Part shown: positions 61,335 through 64,000 of the stretch, piece by piece
Layout: each line of letters opens with the position of its first letter
Numbering within the stretch: position 1 is the stretch's first letter
DNA from: Rhineura floridana
Taxonomy: Eukaryota > Chordata > Lepidosauria > Squamata > Rhineuridae
NCBI RefSeq assembly: GCF_030035675.1
Contig: NC_084487.1
Location: 27,012,474-27,076,473, forward strand
Direction: 5' to 3'
Length of the DNA stretch: 64,000 bases
Translations under genes and position numbers: made by a program
Notes under the pieces: model-generated
The model's database searches: none
The model's input: only the letters and a program-made list of their open reading frames with translations
Told to the model about the DNA's origin: nothing

Positions 61335-63270
61335 TTTTTTTTTTTACAATAATTTTTATTCAAATTTTCATAAAACATAGAAAACAAAATCATAAAACAT
61401 TCAAAGACAAAAAACAAAACAAAACAAAAATGATTAAACAAAAAAAAATAAAATGTTGACTTCCCATTTGTCACATATCAAATCAGTTATAGGTCTACAA
61501 TATATAACAATCCTGTCTCTTAAATCATATTATAAAATCACTTTCCTCCAGTAGTTATCTTAATTAATCATCAAATCTCATAAACATTACTTTATTCTTT
61601 CCACAAAAAGTCAAAGAGAGGTTTCAATTCTTTAAGAAATATATCTATCAATTTTTCTCCAAATAAACATGTCAATTAATCCATCTCGTTAATAATTATA
61701 ATAATCTTATTGTCATAATCATAGTCCAAATAAACATTTCGATTAATCCATCTCATCAGAATCTGTTAGGTCCAATAATTTCAATAGCCATTATTCCATT
61801 ATCCCTATTAGTTCCATCTTCCATCTTCAATAGTCCTGTTAAGTCCAGTAATTTCAGTGTCCAATCTTCCATTATCAGTATTCCATAATAATCTTGCTGT
61901 TGTAGCCATAGTCATATAATAAGAGTCTGATGGGAATTTCCTCTATCCCAAATATTTTCTTGCCATCCATTCTGAATAAGTTGCTGAAACATTGTTGTAA
62001 ATTCATATCTGTGTTCTTCTTTTTTAGAAAATGCACTGGCTCATCTCTTAAGAGTTTTTCCATTGTCACATGACTGCAGTTAATTCCATAGATTTTCTGT
62101 ATATCAAGCTCCATCACATCATTCCAGTCCAGAAGATTATCCAAGCCATTGATAACTTTATCTCTAATATCTTCATTAATTTCTTCAGAGATAACGTTAA
62201 ATTCCAAACAGTAGATTTTATTTCTAAAATCCATAAACTCCAGATCTTTTTCCAATTCCACATTTGTTCCAATCTCCAGGGCTTGTATCTTCCCTTTATT
62301 TTTTCTTTTCTCATCTCTGATCTCATTCTCCTCTCTCACAGGGTCCCCTATTTCTTTAAACTCCTGCGTCATTTTGCTCAGTTCAATTTTCAGCTCCTTA
62401 CTACCCTGTCGCAGGGTTTGTTTCGTTATCTCAATCTCATCCATTATTTTCTGAAACATAATTACTTCCAGATTCTCAGCCACTTTCTTGATTGCCATTT
62501 TTAAAACCACGAAAACAAAGCAAAACAAAAATAAAGAAGAACCACTTCTTATTTCAGCAACAATTGGGTTAATATTCCAGGCTTGATGACATCACAGTAT
62601 AAACAGAGCAACCTGCCTTATCTCTCTATGTTCAAGAATGCAAAATAAATTTAGTTCCCAGCATCAAAACAGTTAGTGGCGTCGTGAAGAAGCAGATTCG
62701 TCAAAATAAAATAGACCAAAAAGAGAATAGTCCCAGACAATATAATATTCCTCGGAATAGAAATCAGGAATAGAAATCCCTCTTCTGTTTATTATCTTTA
62801 GAATGCACTTCCAGGACAGCTTTTTGCGACAGAAACAGAGATAAGCTGTTAATTTCGTGAATAACAGAGAAGAGCTATATCTCACCCAGAAGTTGTCCAA
62901 AGCCGATCAATCTGACAAATCTCCTTTTGCTGCAACAATTTAAACCAAGTAAAAAAAATAATAGAAAGAAGGGTGCTTGCCTGTTAGTCCGTTCTCTCTT
63001 TCAAGAAAAGATAAACGTATCGCTTAAGCAGATAGAGCTTGTTAGGAAGTCCGTCCGGCATTGTTGGCTGGACCTTATCTCATAAATTAATGAAATCCAG
63101 TCCTCCCAACAAAAACAGGCTTTGAGGTTGATCTCTACGTTTCTCCCTGCCCGGGAGAAATTTCATCAGTCAAAAAAAAAATGTTCTGACTGATTTATAT
63201 CTGAATATGCTTCTTTTGAGGCGGGAGCCCGTCCCAAAAGCAGGCACAAGCGAAGTCACCCTTCCCGGAA
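61335..63270 (-). mobile_element. L1-type element with ORF1 but no ORF2 (HAL1-like)
   Basis: It is flanked by a 20-bp perfect duplication, 'gtcctaagatctcaactctc' (61315-61334 and 63271-63290). Read on the - strand it begins 'ttccgggaagggtgactt', has a leader of about 740 bp, an ORF1, a 3' region of about 540 bp with short internal repeats, an AATAAA-like 'gaataaaaattattg' and a poly(A) of about 11. L1-type hallmarks are target duplication and poly(A). ORF2 is wholly missing although both ends are present. Confidence 0.8.
61875..62528 (-). CDS. L1-like ORF1 protein, 217 aa
   Basis: L1 ORF1 proteins are trimeric RNA-binding chaperones. The N-terminal half (about 15-95) is a heptad-rich coiled coil (KIMDEIEITKQTLRQGSKEL). 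The middle (about 100-150) has YCLEFNVISEEINEDIRDKV, then ELDIQKIYGIN, like the RRM region of L1 ORF1. The basic stretch LRDEPVHFLKKK follows, and the end is NSKIIMEY. It is shorter than many L1 ORF1 proteins. The frame is open. The first Met could instead be MAIKKVAENL, 10 residues on. Confidence 0.7.
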   Translation of the reverse strand: MFCFVFVVLKMAIKKVAENLEVIMFQKIMDEIEITKQTLRQGSKELKIELSKMTQEFKEIGDPVREENEIRDEKRKNKGKIQALEIGTNVELEKDLEFMDFRNKIYCLEFNVISEEINEDIRDKVINGLDNLLDWNDVMELDIQKIYGINCSHVTMEKLLRDEPVHFLKKKNTDMNLQQCFSNLFRMDGKKIFGIEEIPIRLLLYDYGYNSKIIMEY

Positions 63271-63394
63271 GTCCTAAGATCTCAACTCTCAAGTTACAGA
63301 TATTGCAAGGCCAAGCTCTCTCACGCAGATACCACTTCATTGCTCTGTGCAACTCAGAACTAACATGTGAACCGATTCATCTGAAAAGGACACA

Positions 63395-63590
63395 GGAACA
63401 AAGAAAGAGGCCTTATACCAAGTCAGGCAATGGGAACATCTAGCTCAGTATCATCTATAATATTGACTGGCAGAAGCTCTCCAGGGTTTCAGGCAGAAGT
63501 CTCTTCCAGCTCTACCTGGGGATGCCAGGGAGTGGGATGTTTTGCACACAGATCATGCGCTGTGTCACTGAGCCATACAGCCAATGTATT
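63395..63590 (-). mobile_element. tRNA-Ala-like SINE copy
   Basis: On the - strand it holds 'cactccctggcatccccagg', 'tagagctggaagagacttct', 'ctgagctagatgttccc' and 'ataaggcctctttc'. It belongs to the family at 55641. Confidence 0.6.
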
Positions 63591-64000
63591 TAGGGTGAAA
63601 CTGAGTGGCATAATTCTGTCTGTGGTGTTTGGTCAGAGTTAGCTCTTCACACAAGCAAGTCAGCAGAATTTGATTTTGCAGTCCTGAACTCATGAATGCG
63701 TAAGCCTACTTAATCAGTCCTCACCAGTGCAAGTGGTTCTTTCAAAAATGTCATTGTGTATATTAGCATTTAATTCAAAATGTGGAAATAGATTTCTCTG
63801 TGGCGCAAAGCTAATGGATGGGACATGGAAGAGACAGGGGAAAGAGATCTCCTCCTCCTTCTCCCATGCATCTTGAAATGGTATGACTCAGGATTCTACC
63901 CTTTCATGCTGATACATGCTCCATCAGTCCAGCCCAAGATTGTTGGCTCTGGCACACTTATCCCACTACAAGCACGAAAAAGTGGCCGACTGGACGAACG
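63591..64000. other. Right end of the window, nothing recognised
   Basis: No exon, RNA gene or named repeat that I can support. Confidence 0.5.

Overview
The window looks like genomic DNA from a squamate reptile, probably a lizard. The evidence is the repeat mix: CR1 and L2 LINEs, Bov-B/RTE LINEs, tRNA-derived SINEs whose tails match Bov-B (the Sauria SINE design), and many short palindromic elements. These surround ordinary vertebrate split genes. I see no bacterial, viral or CRISPR content.

Two host genes lie tail to tail. On the + strand, positions 156-2747 hold the last two coding exons of WASHC1, the WASH-complex activator of Arp2/3; the rest of that gene lies left of the window. On the - strand, positions 55395 down to 5111 hold a complete DDX11 (CHL1-type iron-sulfur DNA helicase). 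I could place 26 coding exons with consistent splice sites and phases. They sum to 2733 nt, or 910 residues plus a stop. Walker A, the four Fe-S cysteines, the Timeless-binding EYE motif and motifs V and VI are all present. The Walker B box reads DEGH instead of the usual DEAH. A CCAAT/CRE/E2F-type promoter region lies at about 56.39-56.74 kb.

Most of the remaining sequence is DDX11 intron, and it is repeat-rich. Two very similar CR1 LINEs lie in introns in the same direction as the gene. One (about 12.77-17.77 kb) is full length, with open ORF1 (zinc-binding motif plus SGNH esterase) and ORF2 (endonuclease plus reverse transcriptase). The other (about 44.03-46.77 kb) is 5'-truncated. The 8.6-kb intron between coding exons 17 and 18 contains a four-unit purine-rich tandem array with a SINE inside it. 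Other introns carry L2 pieces, hairpin MITEs, a Tigger-like MITE, an LTR-type insertion inside a MITE, and a Penelope-like fragment.

From 56.75 kb to the right end I see no intact host gene. This part contains two Bov-B fragments, a decayed C2H2 zinc-finger remnant, and an L1-type element at 61335-63270. That element has a 20-bp target-site duplication and an ORF1 but no ORF2, like a HAL1 ('half-L1').

No wholly new multi-gene system is evident. The best leads are the intact CR1, the ORF1-only L1 element, the DEGH box, the duplicated piece of the WASHC1 last exon, and the P3-derived purine-rich array.
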